NCBI GenBank assembly: GCA_013368315.1
Contig: JAACJM010000045.1
Span: forward strand, 62,001-126,000
Origin: Tetrapyrgos nigripes
Lineage: Eukaryota > Basidiomycota > Agaricomycetes > Agaricales > Campanellaceae
DNA: 64,000 nt
Reading direction: 5' to 3'
Under the pieces are notes generated by a model that saw only the letters and a program-made list of their open reading frames with translations, did no database searches and was not told the DNA's origin. Within the stretch, counting starts at the first letter, position 1. Each line of letters starts with the position of its first letter. The position numbers and the translations under genes are program-made. Positions 44,023 through 57,181 of this stretch are shown here, piece by piece.

Positions 44023-44851
44023 AGGGCCATCGATGCTGGTCTTATCCCATACAACTACCGTTGTCAAGATGGATCGCATTGTCGAGGTCAACGGCGAGCT
44101 CATCACCGAGTAAGCTGTCGGACTCGATGTTGTGCAGTTGGTGGATCGATGTTTCGCTTTATCTCCTTCTTCATCTATATTGCCCGGTAAAATATATAAC
44201 CTGGGTTCAGTTTAGAGTCGCATTAGGCACTCTTTGCTGGTTTAGTTATAGATCTAGATAAGTCACTTTATACCTGTAACAGTTATTTGTGGAACCCTTA
44301 TGGATCTACAGATAGTTGTATGCAGAGTGACTGGCACGCTTTGCAGCCTCCACTTTAGTGTGGGACTGTTTTTTGCACTCAGGCAAAACTCCGTAGTCAT
44401 TCGGATGAGCCAGGGGTGTTTATAAAAGTCGCCGATCTAGATCTATAGAAAAACAGTAGTTAGATAGTGCTCCCCTATATGCTTTAAGGCATCTCTACAC
44501 CCATTAGGAAGTACTGTGCCACTACGGTCAATATTGCGACTTCTAGAGTAATCATGTGCTCTCTGTCAAGAGTATGGTCTCTGACAGTGTGAAATTGATT
44601 GAGAAGCACTGATGAAGGAGTTAATATAGGATTCCATTATGTGCACGTACCGACGAACGGTTTTCTACTGGCATATAGTTGATTAATGCAAATGTATTAT
44701 GTACATTCCTTGTCTGGGGCGTTTGCTCAGAAAGGAGAAGGAATATTGCGATCATCCTATACACTGTGGTTGTATTAGACCCTTCAATGTTCCTTGGTAC
44801 TTGTGACCTATTGAATGCACATCTTTACTGATTGATGCTTCATAGATCAAT
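44023..44851 (+). other. Copia leader region
   Basis: The 830-bp untranslated leader contains a 14-codon upstream ORF (ATG 44070, MDRIVEVNGELITE, stop TAA) ending in a GAGTAAG splice-donor-like sequence. No other feature seen. Confidence 0.4.
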
Positions 44852-47800
44852 ATGTCTTCCAACAACGCTATCAACAACGCTGAAAGCATCTTCAACGTTC
44901 CCATCCTCAATACTACCAATTATGAGTTTTGGAACTATGCTATCACCCGCCTCCTTGAAGCCAAAGGGCTTAGCAGGGTTGCTTCAGGTACCCAAAAGCG
45001 TTATGTGAACACAAGTCCCACTGAAACAGGTAATGCACCTTCTCTTCCTGAAGGATTTGTACTAGTAACTAATGAAGTTTTTAATGCTTTAACTGAATCC
45101 GAACAATCGTCTTATAATCAAATTGTTGATACCCTTGCTCATGAATGGGATCAATATCAAATTTTGGTTAATAAACATGATCGGGAATTAGTTGAAACTT
45201 ATAAGCTTCATAGTTCTTGGGATGACAAAGATGAACAGGCTTTGGGTTTTATTTCCTCCTATCTTCCGAATGATGTGGGTTTGGAAATGAGAGAGTTCAC
45301 TAAAGAAGAAGTAGAAGAAGACCCTTGTGCCAAAGCAAAAGGAGATTATACCGCTAAAATGCTTTGGGATAAGATCGACAAGAAATACAGTTCTCCTGGC
45401 CCAACGTCATGGTTCTTAGACTTCAAAGAGTTCATGTCTTGGACGCTTGATGAGAAGAAAGATCCTGCAAACCAGATCGCATCTCTGGGAGCAGTTCTCA
45501 CACGTCTTAAAGCCTATGGATTCACAGTCGATGACAAGTTTAGAGCTCTTTTCTTGATGGATCGCATTCCGCAATCCTGGGGAAACTATGCTCAATTCAC
45601 ACTTGCCACTATTGAACCAAAGAACCTGACTATGGCACATGTGGAAGGACTTATTCTCGTCGAGTACAAACGACGGACTGGTCAATCTTCTGAATCATCT
45701 CTTCTTACCTGCATTACTGGAGATAGACGAAAGTTTGATTCTGCACCCAATTGGAACAACCAGAAGGCTGGATCTTCTAAACAGAAGAACCAAGACAAGG
45801 GTAAGGGTAAACAACCCAAACCTCAGGAACCTTCTAAAACTGTTACAACAGGTGATGCGAATCAAGGGGGAGATAAAAAGAAGAAGACTCGTCACAGTAA
45901 GAAGAAGAAGGGTTCCAAAAAAGGTGCTGCTAATTTAGCTAATCCAGAAGTCGAAGCTGATTCAGATTCTGATGATGATGCTCCTTTAATGGTGACCGCT
46001 TTCATGGCAAATCCTTTTATAAATGCCACATTAGATCCAATCGAAATCAGTGACACTGATGATCTACCAGAGACATGTGAGCAACCCATTTATGAACTTC
46101 TTCCCTATCATAACTTTCTGATTGTTCGATCAGATTGTTTTATAGACGAGAACAATGATTCTTCTTTGAAGGAAAGAGTAAAGCGGAACTTAGCTAAACA
46201 GGTCAGACCGCAAACGATTTCGGGTTACTTCATTCTTACTCATTATGAGAGGCTCATGATCAATGAACTCGCACAGGAGACAGTTGATTTTGAAAGCTTT
46301 CTTAGAGTAGAAGCTCGTCATCAAATGACCCGTAAGCAAGCTGAAATTTGGGATTACACATACAATTCTGATGGCACTCATACAGAACCTTATCTTCGAG
46401 CAAAAAACAATCTCAATGGTGACGAAGACATGACAAACCAATGGTTTGATCATGAAGGAACTATTCGTCCCATTCAGAAACAAATCGAGGAAGAGGTCGA
46501 GTATTTTTGCCGTTATATCATGAATAAAGCTTTGACTGATATGCGCAACCATAAATGGATTCCACAGCAGTTTAAAAAACGTGAGCCAGTCCCTTCAAAG
46601 CCTCCTTCCTTGATTGAGAGAGCTTACTGGCCTACTCCTGCTCAATCTGTTATGCGCACAAATGATGTTACAATTAACACTCAATTTCATGATACATCAC
46701 TATATCCCGATTTCATTCGCACTTTACCTTTTAATCATACTAAAGCATCATCGTCGTCTTCAAGTAGAAAGCGAAAGGCTGTTCGAGGTTCGTCTTCTTC
46801 TGAATCATCAGATTCTACATCTTCGAATCATAGCGAAGAAAGTTCCTTTAAATATATTCCTCCGAGTATTGCATTCAAAATGTGGCAAGACAGAATGTCT
46901 CACATGTTCACAGATCCAATCCTCGAGAATATGAAAAGAGAACCTGATGAATCTGGAAACACTTCGAAGAAACCTCGCTATGATGCACCTTTAGAAGAAG
47001 AAGCTGGTCCCTCATCTCTGGCAGATGCGATAAATGTTTCCATTTCGTCTGGATACCTTGCCGATGATGATGGTGTCAGTCTTGGTTCAGAATCAGATGT
47101 GGAAATATATATTGATGGAGACGAAACTATGGCTTTCTGGCAAGTATTTCACACCTCTAATAAAAATAGTGCACTCATACAATTGCCTCAGATCTCAATG
47201 TCTTTGGACTATTGTGAATCTCATACAGCCCTAGCGGCTATAGACAATTGTACTATTATTACAAATGATGTGCCTGTATTTATTTATGAACAAAGTTTTG
47301 TTGCTCGTGCACATTGCTCAACGTGTGAAAAGTATCCTTTGAATAGTATTTGTAAGAGTAAGATCACTGATGAAATAACCTATTGGGTTTCAGATTCTGG
47401 TGCATCGACTCACATTACAAACAATTTAATGGATTTTGCTCAGTACCATAAGTTACCCAATCCTATTCCACTTCAGATTGCTGATAAAAGATCTGAAACT
47501 TACCTTGAAGGTATTGGAACTGTGTTTATTGAACACATCAATGAAGAAGGAGTCAAACATACTATAAAACTATACCCAGTGTTTTATCAACCAACTTGCA
47601 CACATCGTCTGTTGTCTCGAGGATGTATTCTTCGTGAAGGATACTATGAAATCTCACGAGATGGCAAGTCCGAGTTTCGGAAAGAAGTAGATCAAAGTCT
47701 TCTGATGACATTATTACCAATGCATCGGAAAGACAATTTGCATTGGCTCAAATCGAAGATAATCATTCCTGAGTCAGCAAATCTATCATCTACTCCTACT

Positions 47801-50800
47801 GATTATGACATCGTGCATAACCGCTATGGACATGCTGGAAAGGCAGTGGAAAGTCATATCATTAAGAATACTAAAGGCTTAAAACCATTTAAAGTACCTA
47901 AACATAGTGTATGTTGAGGCTGTGCCTTAGGCAAGACTCCATCGAAATCTTATCCTTTATCAGAAAAGCGAGCTACAGAAGTATTAGAACTTGTGCATAC
48001 AGATGTGAAACAACAACCATCTATATCATATCACAAGTACGAGTATTTCGTTGTCTTTCTTGATGACTTTAGTTCTTTCCCTGTAACCTTCCTTTTAGTA
48101 AGGAAATCTGATGTCTTCAAGTCTTTTAAAATGTATATTGCCTGGGCAGAACAGTCTACTGGCAAAAAACTAAAGACTTTACGATCAGATTTGGGAACAG
48201 AGTTTATGAACGAAGATTTTGACAACTTCCTTGCTGAAAAAGGCATTATAAGACAAAAGTCAGCCCCATACATACATCAACAGAATGGTCGTGCTGAGAG
48301 AATAACTAGAACACTAAATGAGAAGTCAGAAGCCATGCGCCATCATGCAAATGGACCTCCTTCTTGGTGGGAATTTTCTCTTGCCACAGCTACTTTTGTA
48401 GCATGTCGCACACCAATAAAACGACTCAAATGGAAGACTCCTTTTGAATTGTGGTACAAAAAGAAACCAGATGTATCTTATTTCCGTTCTTGGGGATGTG
48501 CTGCATATGTATTCATCCCAGAAAAGAAAAGAGTAAATAAACTCTCCCCAAAATCGGAATTAATGATCTTTGTTGGTTACGAAAAAGGTTCTAAAGCCTG
48601 GTTATTCATGAGACGTGACAATTCACTCTTTGTTAGTCCACAAGCACTCTTCATTGAGAAATGGTTTCCACGAGTCTTATCATCCGAAACAGAAGAAAGC
48701 GACAAATCCACCAAACCTGTCCAACCTTCTGAATTAATGCGCAGTTTGCACAAACAGGGTACAAATAATCTCCCACCTGACCCTGTAGTACCCCTCGATT
48801 TAGATGACCTGTTCCGAGATCAATTTGATGATCAGGGTCCACCACCCGATGAAGGTAATGGTGATCATCAAGATATTGATGATGGAAATGGTTCGGATGC
48901 TAGTTCCGAAGACCATGATCCTGGTGCACACCAACCTTCTGATCCAAATGACTCCGAAACAGAATCTACACAATCTCGTGAACCGACTCCACCACCTGCA
49001 CCAGAACCACCTGCTCAAGTAGATCCTGTACCTGTACAAGGTCCTCAACCAGTTAATCCACGAAACGTCGATTTAACTACTGGTAGATTTATAAATAGAG
49101 TACCTAATCCAAATCAGACTAGATCTTCAGATCGTCAATCTAGACCAAATTGGAGAATTACAGATCCGAACATGCAACACAGTAGAGACATACCACGAGG
49201 TGGATGGACTAGAGTAACTCCGAGAGTAACTCGTTCTCAATCTCGGGCTACTGGTTCGCAAACTGTAACAGATCCAACTCCATCGACTTCTCAAGTCAGA
49301 GAAGAGAGTGACAATGAAGATAAATCTGAAACAGAAGCAGGACCTAGTGGAGAAATTGCGGAGTTTCTTGAACAAGATGTTTTAGAACAACGTGTTCAAC
49401 AAGGGGGAGTATGGTTACAAAATTATCTCTTATCGCAGGCATTTGTAGATAAAAAACAAGGAAGTTCCTCTGCGACACCTCTTTTTATTCACAATACTCC
49501 TATTGCTTTAGTGGATGAATATCCATATCACCATGATACCAATAGAGATCCAGATCCAAAAAATAAAAGAGATAAAGTTACAAAAGATCTGATAGACTAT
49601 TGGGAAAATAAGACCTTTGTGCAGCACTGGACATCTACTAATGATTTCAGGAACGCTCCAAAGGATCTTAAAAAGCAATGGGAAGAAGCTTGTCAGTATG
49701 AGATTGATCAATTGAAAAAATGAAATGTCTTTGAATTGGTAGATCTTCCCAAAGGTCGTAAACCAGTCAGATGTCGTTGGGTATTCAATATAAAATCAAA
49801 CAAAACAAAACGTGCACGACTCGTTGCAAAGGGTTTTTCCCAAACAGAAGGAATTGATTATAACAATGTATTCAGTCCAGTAGTCCGCTTCGAAACGGTT
49901 AGACTGTTACTTGCCATTGCTGCTATAGAGAATTGGGAGATCAAGGCACTAGACGTCAAAAGTGCTTTTCTCTATGGACTTCTTGACGAAGAAATCTATA
50001 TGACGCAGCCTGATGGCTTTGTTAGTCAGGACAGAAGCAAGGTTTGGAGGTTACGCAAGGCACTTTATGGTCTGAAACAAGCTAGCTTAGCCTGGTGGAC
50101 TGAATGCACAAAATATATGCAATCTTTAGGCTTTAAGCGCTTACATTCAGATGCCGGCGTATATATCTATTGTATGAATGGCAAAACCATAATAGCTATC
50201 ATATATGTAGACGATGCTTTATGGATGGGTTCAGATCTGAAATTATTAAACAGATTAATGAATCAATTCATGGCTAAATGGGAATCTCATGATCTCGGAG
50301 ATGCAAAGGAATTTTTAGGCATGCGCATAAAACGTGATCGAAAGAAGAGTATTCTTACTCTCGATCAAGAAGACTATTTAAATAAAGTCATCAAACGTTT
50401 TGGTGCTGAGAATATGAAGCACGCAACAACGCCTATGCCACAGTCATATATTCCTTTAGCACACGATGGAAATGTTGATACTAAAGTTAGAACTTTGTTC
50501 CAACAAGTGATTGGCTTGATCCTTTATCTTATGCTTGGTACTCGACCTGATATAGCTTTTGCTGTTATCAAACTATCAACATACTCAGCAAATCCCTCAC
50601 CAGACCATCTAAAGAAAGCCATGTACATAATAAGATACTTGCTTTCTACGAAACATTATAGACTCATTTATGATGGATCTAAATCTAGTGGTCTTATAGG
50701 TTTTTGTGATAGTGACTGGGCACAAGATCGAGATAATCGTCATTCACAAACTGGCTTTATTTTTGAGCTTGCACAGGGCTCAATCTGCTGGTCAAGTCGA

Positions 50801-51163
50801 AAACAAAAAACTGTTGCATTGTCCTCCACTGAAGCCGAGTACATGGCACTTTGTGAATGTGCAAAACAGGCTCTATGGATTAAAACTCTATTAAAAGAAA
50901 TCGGTTTTGAATTGAATCATGTTCCTATTGTTGGTGACAATCAAGGCTCGATCTTTATTAGTCAAAATCCTATCACTGAATCAAGATCGAAGCATATTGA
51001 TATACGTTACCATTTTATAAGAGAACTGATTCAGGAGTCTAAAAAGATCCAACTCTATTTTACTCCTGGAAACGAAAATCGTGCAGATCTTCTAACGAAG
51101 AATCTTGGGCACATTAAGTTTCTTAAATTCCGAAATGAGTTAGGACTATTCTTTGATTCTTAA
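44852..51163 (+). pseudogene. gag-pol: Copia gag-pol polyprotein with two TGA codons
   Basis: One frame of 2103 codons, open except for TGA at 47915-47917 and 49721-49723. Gag (residues ~1-290) resembles UBN2-type retrotransposon gag. Then a Lys-rich stretch, and about 450 residues of acidic/Ser-rich sequence of unknown role with no CCHC zinc knuckle visible. Protease D-S-G-A at about residue 848. Integrase finger with H-x4-H near 988 and C-x2-C around the first TGA, then D, D, E in HTDV, RSDLGTEF (about 1112) and NGRAERITR. Reverse transcriptase with YVDDALWMG (about 1786). RNase H with DSDWAQDRDN (about 1954) and SSTEAEYMAL. Both TGA codons sit where relatives have Arg (the first inside C-x-G-C, the second in the K-R-x-x-F segment), so CGA to TGA is the simplest reading. 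Confidence 0.93.
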
Positions 51164-51311
51164 ATATACTTATGGATTGAAAACAACCGTCAAGATTTTC
51201 AGAGTGGATACTATTCGCATTCCATTATGTTTATGCTCATGCAAGAAGCATTTAATCCTTGATGTGCGCTTACAATGCTGCACTTAAGTCCGCATCTAAA
51301 GCGAGGGGGAG

Positions 51312-51710
51312 TGTTGAAATATATACCTTCCATGTATAGTAACTATGATTCTATATGGAGTTATTATGAAACTTCTACGTAGCTATAAGTATGCTAGTCC
51401 TCCAGGACATTCTCCGGACATTACTCTTATCTTCTACTATGTAGTGATATCTCTGTAGATAGCAATATGGCCAATGGCAATATCCTCTTAGTCTCTAGGT
51501 ATGTCCATGGACAATGTAGATATTAGTAATTACATGCTCTTTATCTAGTATAAAAGCTCTCTGTAAAGTCGTAGATACTACAGAACAATATCCAGTTCTA
51601 TCTGCTCTACAAGCAACTTGTATCTAAGCTCTACAAGCTTTCTACTCAGCCCTCTATTTGGTGAGCTCTATTGACTGGTCACCCTACGCTGAATATTTGC
51701 TGCTTCATTA
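51312..51710 (+). repeat. 3' LTR of the copia element
   Basis: Same length as the 5' LTR (399 bp) with three C/T differences; followed by the target duplication TGGGC. Confidence 0.96.
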
Positions 51711-53372
51711 TGGGCCTCGTATTTTCCATACGAAGCAGTGGCATCTTTCCCCAGTAGCGGGACGCTGTCGCTTGTTGCAAAGCATCACGATCAGTAGAAT
51801 TCACACAGATCGCTGTGTTCGGAAGATACCAGAAACAATGAATGGTGCACTCGAAATAACTCGAATGACTCGAACCTTGGTTGCTACATTTCGCTGAGGC
51901 CCGAACTCAAGCCCGAGCGGAGTGAGAGCGTCTGGGAGCACCTGACTTCCCCTTTTAAGTCCTTATCGCATACCACTTATAGCATTGGCGCTCAATGCCC
52001 CAGGGCCCTCGAGATCCAAAGATAAGTACTAGCTGTTGAATCATACATAGCTATTGAACCTGGTATACTTACTAGGGTAAATCAGTGGAACGAACATCAG
52101 TTGATTATGACTGGTTGCCACGAACGCTCAACATTACTTTTTTCTTCTTCGTGATCCAGATATCAGGAGACCTAGGCCTTTTGAGGCTTTCTTGATGTTT
52201 GGATTCACGGAGCTTGACAGATAGCATCAGTGTCAACGCCCACGAGTTTACCATCTTCCAACCATCTCCTGCCATGAAATCTTTGCTAATGATTAGATTG
52301 TCCAGGGCGTCATTGATATTAGTATTACTAGTCCTACGTCTTCAAGAGGTCAGAAGGACTCAGCAAGCAAGCAATCATTACATAGACGAGACGTACCGAA
52401 AATAAACGAATGCATCAAGTCCATTCCAAAAGATTTTGGTCAGAGGTCACGTCGGAAAGACGCAACATAGAGTCCAAGTCCAAGTCAGAGCATTCGGGAA
52501 GCCTCTGCTGCGCAGATGATTAGATTTTATTTGTGGCGTACAAAAGCAGAAGGAGTGGCTCATAGAAGGACAGTGACCAGTGACCTCAGAATTCGAAGAA
52601 TTTTCGGAATCGGTCTACTGACATGCTGATCTGACAGGACATGTGGCCCTAATCTACGATAAATGCTGTATCAACCTTGTTTCATGTTTAGTTTATGGCG
52701 TGTGAGCGGAGGGCTCTGCAGAAGTGGGTTGGAAATGGGTGTGAAGGAGCCCGAAGGTAGACCCCCCGACGCCCCACTGTAACAGTGTAAGTAGTAGAAC
52801 GAGGTCAGAGCATGGTACACACTGCACCATTCAGAATTTGGTGCGGCCTAGAACGAAATTTTACACATGTATCTCTTCTGCGTAGAGTCTTGCATAGGGC
52901 CTTGCAAGAGGAGTGTACGTTGGTATGCGGAGTGTCAGTCGAAAGACGAAGAATTGCACGGAAGCGCGAAAAAACTTGGAAAAGGCACGGACCAAGTTGG
53001 ATTTCGTTGGGTCTCATCATGATCAGTCGTAGCTTGCCTAGCCATGCTGAACACTCATTCCGGCGAGTGCAAATGGATTTTTTCTTTGTATAGCCTATAG
53101 TCAGAGCTAGAAAGCGCGGTCAAAGTCGACGTCAACCAGCACAATGTTTGGCATCACAGTACCGGTCACTGTGCGACAAATAAACAACAAATAAACTTAG
53201 ATTTTGCTTCTCCTCGTCTTCAACTGGTGGCATCTTTTGGGCATCTTTCTGACTTTCTCTCTCTTCAATAACATCTATTTTTCCTCTGGAAAGGTAACCT
53301 TGGCAAAGAAACGCACAGCCCGGTACCTCGACGACAGTCCGGGAAAGGTTCAACTTGAGCATTCGGTTTCAA

Positions 53373-54768
53373 CATCAGGAAATTCGCAACGGTATGGGGG
53401 GTATGGGTCCATACCCCCCATACCAAATTATACGTGTATGGAGCAGAGGGGGGGTGCATGATTTCCATACACCTCCCATGCATGTGTATGGGACTGCTAC
53501 AAACATGCTCCATGCACCTCCATACCTACCCCATGCCTGTTCCATGTACTCCTGATTTTGCTTCGTTGTCGGCATTGCCGTTGTTGTCACTGACAGTGTG
53601 TAATGACAAATGGATAAAATGATATATTCAATTGTAGACTAACGCACACACTAAGTAGGACATCTATACGAAGTACATATCAACCTACGGCCTTGTAAAA
53701 CGTAAAACCACCAATGCACTACAAGCCTACCACTCACAGCCCTCACAATCACAATCACACAGCTCATGTAAACGAAATGCTAATGGAAAGATATTTCAGC
53801 AGCAGACAACATGAGAGCGGAAAGATACAAACGTAAGTGATGACCATGAAACCAACCCGAGATGGCAAAACATAGCGCCTGAAAATGGCGAGTATCATTT
53901 GTAAATTAGACAGAAATAAGGACGGACAACGCACCTTGGCCACAAAAGGGATAAAGTACTGGAAGAGAAGATACAAGGTCAGTTAAACATGAGGGTAAGT
54001 CAAGATGTAACAACTCACCACAAAGACAGTACAGATGATGTCAATCATTCCATCCCATATTATTATCCACCCTTCAGTTGAGGAGGAAGAATCCTTGATG
54101 ACGAGGGTCTCGATGCAACCTCTGAACGTACAGTACAGCGAAGGGGAGAGAGGTGGAGGGGGAGCGAAACGCTGAGTAACGATGTTGTTGAGGGAAGAAA
54201 GGGAGTTAGAGAAGTCAACGTTTTGCGTCAATTTGATCAAGAAAGCTTTCAAGCTCCGATTAAAATCAATCTCGTGACCGTGACATGTCACCTCTTGGCG
54301 CTCGGTTCAACAGTCACCGGTCACCGGTCACCGACGGCGGGCGTTGCAGTGCTCATCATCATCATCGACGTCGTCGGGAAATGCAATTTTTTTTTACTCA
54401 TTACATGCATTACAGTTCCGATACTGATCTCGTGTTCTGGAATCCCTACCCTATACTTACTGAATCACCCCGAGTCTTATTGTGAATGGCCGACAACATT
54501 GAGGACAACTTCCTCACAATGACAGTGGCGGTGACTCATACTGGTTGCTAGCAGTGCGCACTTCAAAGGTAAGGGTCGAAAAATCTGAGCTTGCACATTA
54601 TTAAAGTACCTTGTCCATACTGCCCATATTGCCCATACTGGCCCATACATCCATACACAATGTGTATGGAACATTTGAGGAGATCTCGGCGAAATGTGTA
54701 TAAAAAGGTATGGGCCCCATACCCTCCATACCCTCCATACCTTCCATACGATTGTGAATTTCCTGATG
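53373..54768. mobile_element. 1.4-kb inverted-repeat element with GTATGG-rich ends
   Basis: Starts CATCAGGAAATTCGCAAC and ends with the inverted counterpart (GTGAATTTCCTGATG); both ends are followed inward by several GTATGG/CCATAC units that form palindromes (53391-53560 and 54608-54750). The segment is absent from the homologous spacer near 37650. No clear target duplication (AA on both sides at most). Inside, a minus-strand intron-containing frame is present (53740-54291). Confidence 0.7.
53740..54291 (-). CDS. Intron-bearing ORF inside the inverted-repeat element, unidentified
   Basis: ATG 54291 opens a frame (MTCHGHEIDFNRSLKAFLIK, then LTQNVDFSNSLSSLNNIVTQ) through SSSSTEGWIIIWDGMIDIIC to a gtgagt donor near 54018; a ttccag acceptor then leads to YFIPFVAK and a gtgcgt donor, and another cag acceptor leads to ALCFAISGWFH. 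Regular splice sites every 60 bp suggest a real chromosomal gene or fragment captured by the element. I do not recognise it. The hydrophobic middle suggests one or two membrane helices. Confidence 0.4.
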
Positions 54769-55056
54769 AATGATGCGGGGCCATAATGGCAATGGAAGGA
54801 TTCGCAGTCGCACCAGTGAGTCTATGCAGAATTTTGGGTGCTATTTTGGTCATACGTAGCTAAATTACACTGTCTGAAGGTTCCTACTTCGTTCCTGCAT
54901 TGTTTCATAATACATCGTCATTATTATAATAAACGCCGGCTACTTTGCAAACCCTACATAGCGCTCACGACTACCACAGCGCCTTCTTCCCCATACAGCT
55001 ACGAAGAGATATCTATTCGCTCTTTCATCACGATATACCAATGCCAGAGGGAAGCC

Positions 55057-57181
55057 TCAAACATCGAGCGGGATAACACTTCTCGGCACTTCATGGTCCT
55101 TCTCAAAGCTCAGAGCAATACTACTATCTTCCCTCTCAGGCTTCAACTCCTTCAAATTTGACATCTCGATTTCGACACTCTTTAAAGCTGTCTCAGCCTC
55201 ATGGTCCTTCGCTGCTGGCTGCCTTGTCACCGAGACACCAATTTCTACTCTACTCATTGGCCGTTCACCAGCATTGCCGTTGCTACTGTACCTGCTGCTG
55301 CTAGGCGTCTTATTCGAATCATAGTGCACCTCGATTTCAGTTTGAGCACTTGAAGCCCAGACTGAGTGTTCGAGAATCCGAAGACGTCAGCGTCGGCATT
55401 GCCATAAAGAGACAGACGCTCAAAGACGCCAAGAAAAAAGACTTACTCGTAGCAAACAAAACGCCAATGACCTCCACATTTGTCCCAGAGATACTAATCG
55501 AAGCCAGGGTGAATTGACTCAGCTTTCGAGTCATGAACACGAGTTCTATGATGACGAAGATGACTGGAAAGACGAATGAGGAGGCAGCGATTAAGAATAG
55601 AGCCCGTAGGCGTCGGGTGAAACCAGCTTCAAGAATTGGTCAAGAATAAAATAAGGGTAGCAAAGCTCAAGCGTCAGAACCTTAATGTTGCAGAAGATGG
55701 CAGTTCGCACTCACTCGACTTTTTGAAAGTCATAGAAATTGCTCGTTTGAGGTGGTACATGAACAAGAATGAGCAGAGCCTGTCATTATTACACATGTCT
55801 GGTCAGCAACATTTGTCCTCTTGTCTGACATAAAGAATGGCCCAAAACGAAGAATATATTGATTTAACGTGAGGAGTAGTCCACCACTTACGCATTATCA
55901 ACCAACTGCAACGCCCACACTGCCCTTGGCTCCTTCATCACCGTAACGACCGTCCACAATTGAATCAGATCATCGGGGGGTAAGGTTTGACTTTTCTTGA
56001 TATAGTTGATAACTAGGACAATGACCGCTGCGATTTGGCCTACTTTGATTATGAGGAGGGGTCCAAGAACCAGGAATGACTTGGCCCTGGTGGAGAAAGA
56101 GTCAGAAGGTAGTTGAGTAAGGGTATAAGGCGAATGAGTAGAATAGAGTCTACGCAGATGGAAGAGAAGAAGGAGAAGAAGGCCAAGGCGAAGATGTATG
56201 GTTTCATTTCGATGAGGACATAGGCACTGTTGGAGATGTTTGCTGTGAAGCCTTTGATCTAAAGGGTTATGCATTTATGGGTTCAAGAGGTCAGCCTCAA
56301 GCCAGGTTTCTACACAAAATAGCCACTCAAAGTCTGGCAATTCATGGGGGAACTCACCAACAACTACAAAAATAAAATCCCCGGAACCGTCGGACCGTCC
56401 CAAACCCCACTGCTACTATACAACATATAAACAGTCGCGTTCGCCTTTTCTCTGGGCGCGAGCTCCACAACAATCCCATGAAAAGACACAAGGAGACTCC
56501 AAGCCATAAAGAGACAACGATCATGATGTATATGGAAGGAAGGCTTCGTTGGATGAATTCAGCTAGGGCCACTGAGATGTAGTATGGTAATCTCACAGCG
56601 TGAGCCGTGCCAGTGCCTTATTACGTAAGTAAGAGCGGCATCGCAAGGGCAAGAGGATTTCGAAACTGAACTGCTGCTTCGTTATTTCTTTTATGTACTT
56701 AGATACTATGTAGGACAGCGTGTATAAAGTTATAGAGAAAAATATGGAGTAGAAGATGTATATATCGAGCGGAGAGATCTGCAGCCCGAAGCTTGGCGCG
56801 GAAGTGGCTGTGTACTCGCGGAAATGAACTTCAAGTCTTTCCGCAAGTTCTGCTTTGTTTTTTCCCGGGATTTTTGGTATGCAGAGTGAGAGAAGCTACT
56901 TAGAACGAAATATGAAATAAAATCGGTAAATTTTGACCCTTTTTGTGGAAGAAAGGCAGACAAACCATACGTGAGAATATCTCTTACTTACCTAATAACT
57001 GGCTGGCACGGGTCAGCCCTATTCAAAAGCGCCAGACTACATATATACACACGAAGTGTAGGACATGTATATATCGTCAGTCTGGATACTCGAGACTAAC
57101 TGAGATGATCGAAGCGAGGGCCGGAGGGAGGGAGGACAGGGGGTCTTCGCCGCCTTCGATTCCTGATGGGAGTGAATCCAT
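55057..57181 (-). pseudogene. 7TM array copy C, disrupted
   Basis: Exons at 57181-56358 (interrupted), 56258-55892, 55779-55715, 55626-55447 and 55361-55057 match copy B closely. Three lesions: a 519-bp insertion in exon 1 (56580-57098) flanked by ACTGAGATG; an 8-base tandem duplication in exon 1 (CGGACCGT, near 56388-56400); and a one-base deletion in exon 2 (367 instead of 368 bases, near 56113). The start MDSLPSGIEG is still present. It cannot encode the 7TM protein. Confidence 0.9.
56580..57098. mobile_element. 519-bp insertion with 9-bp target duplication
   Basis: Direct repeats ACTGAGATG at 56571-56579 and 57099-57107 flank it; copy B has the site once, empty. Its ends are TAGT and ACTA; the right end, inverted, is TAGTCTCGAGTATCCAGAC, which recurs at 15951 and 23508. 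Nine-base duplications are typical of Mutator-like elements, so a non-autonomous MULE is the best guess. No ORF of note. Confidence 0.85.

Larger units (their letters stand above)
43605..51715 (+). mobile_element. Ty1/copia retrotransposon, near complete
   Basis: Two 399-bp LTRs (43610-44008, 51312-51710) flank a single gag-pol frame. The target duplication TGGGC lies at 43605-43609 and 51711-51715. A primer site follows the 5' LTR and a purine tract (GCGAGGGGGAG, 51301-51311) precedes the 3' LTR. Integrase before reverse transcriptase places it in Ty1/copia. The LTRs differ at three positions, all C/T, so insertion was recent. Two in-frame TGA codons disable this copy. Confidence 0.97.
51773..55056. 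repeat. Array spacer copy 3
   Basis: Homologous to 35830-37968 (spacer 1) in the same order, but lacking the 209-bp MITE and interrupted at 53373-54768 by an inverted-repeat element. The short MVHTAP frame is kept at 52812-53093. Confidence 0.78.

Noticed and set aside
53391..53560. GTATGG/CCATAC array as a possible telomere-like repeat
   Set aside because: The units are irregular and on both strands, and they lie at the ends of an inverted-repeat element, which explains them better.
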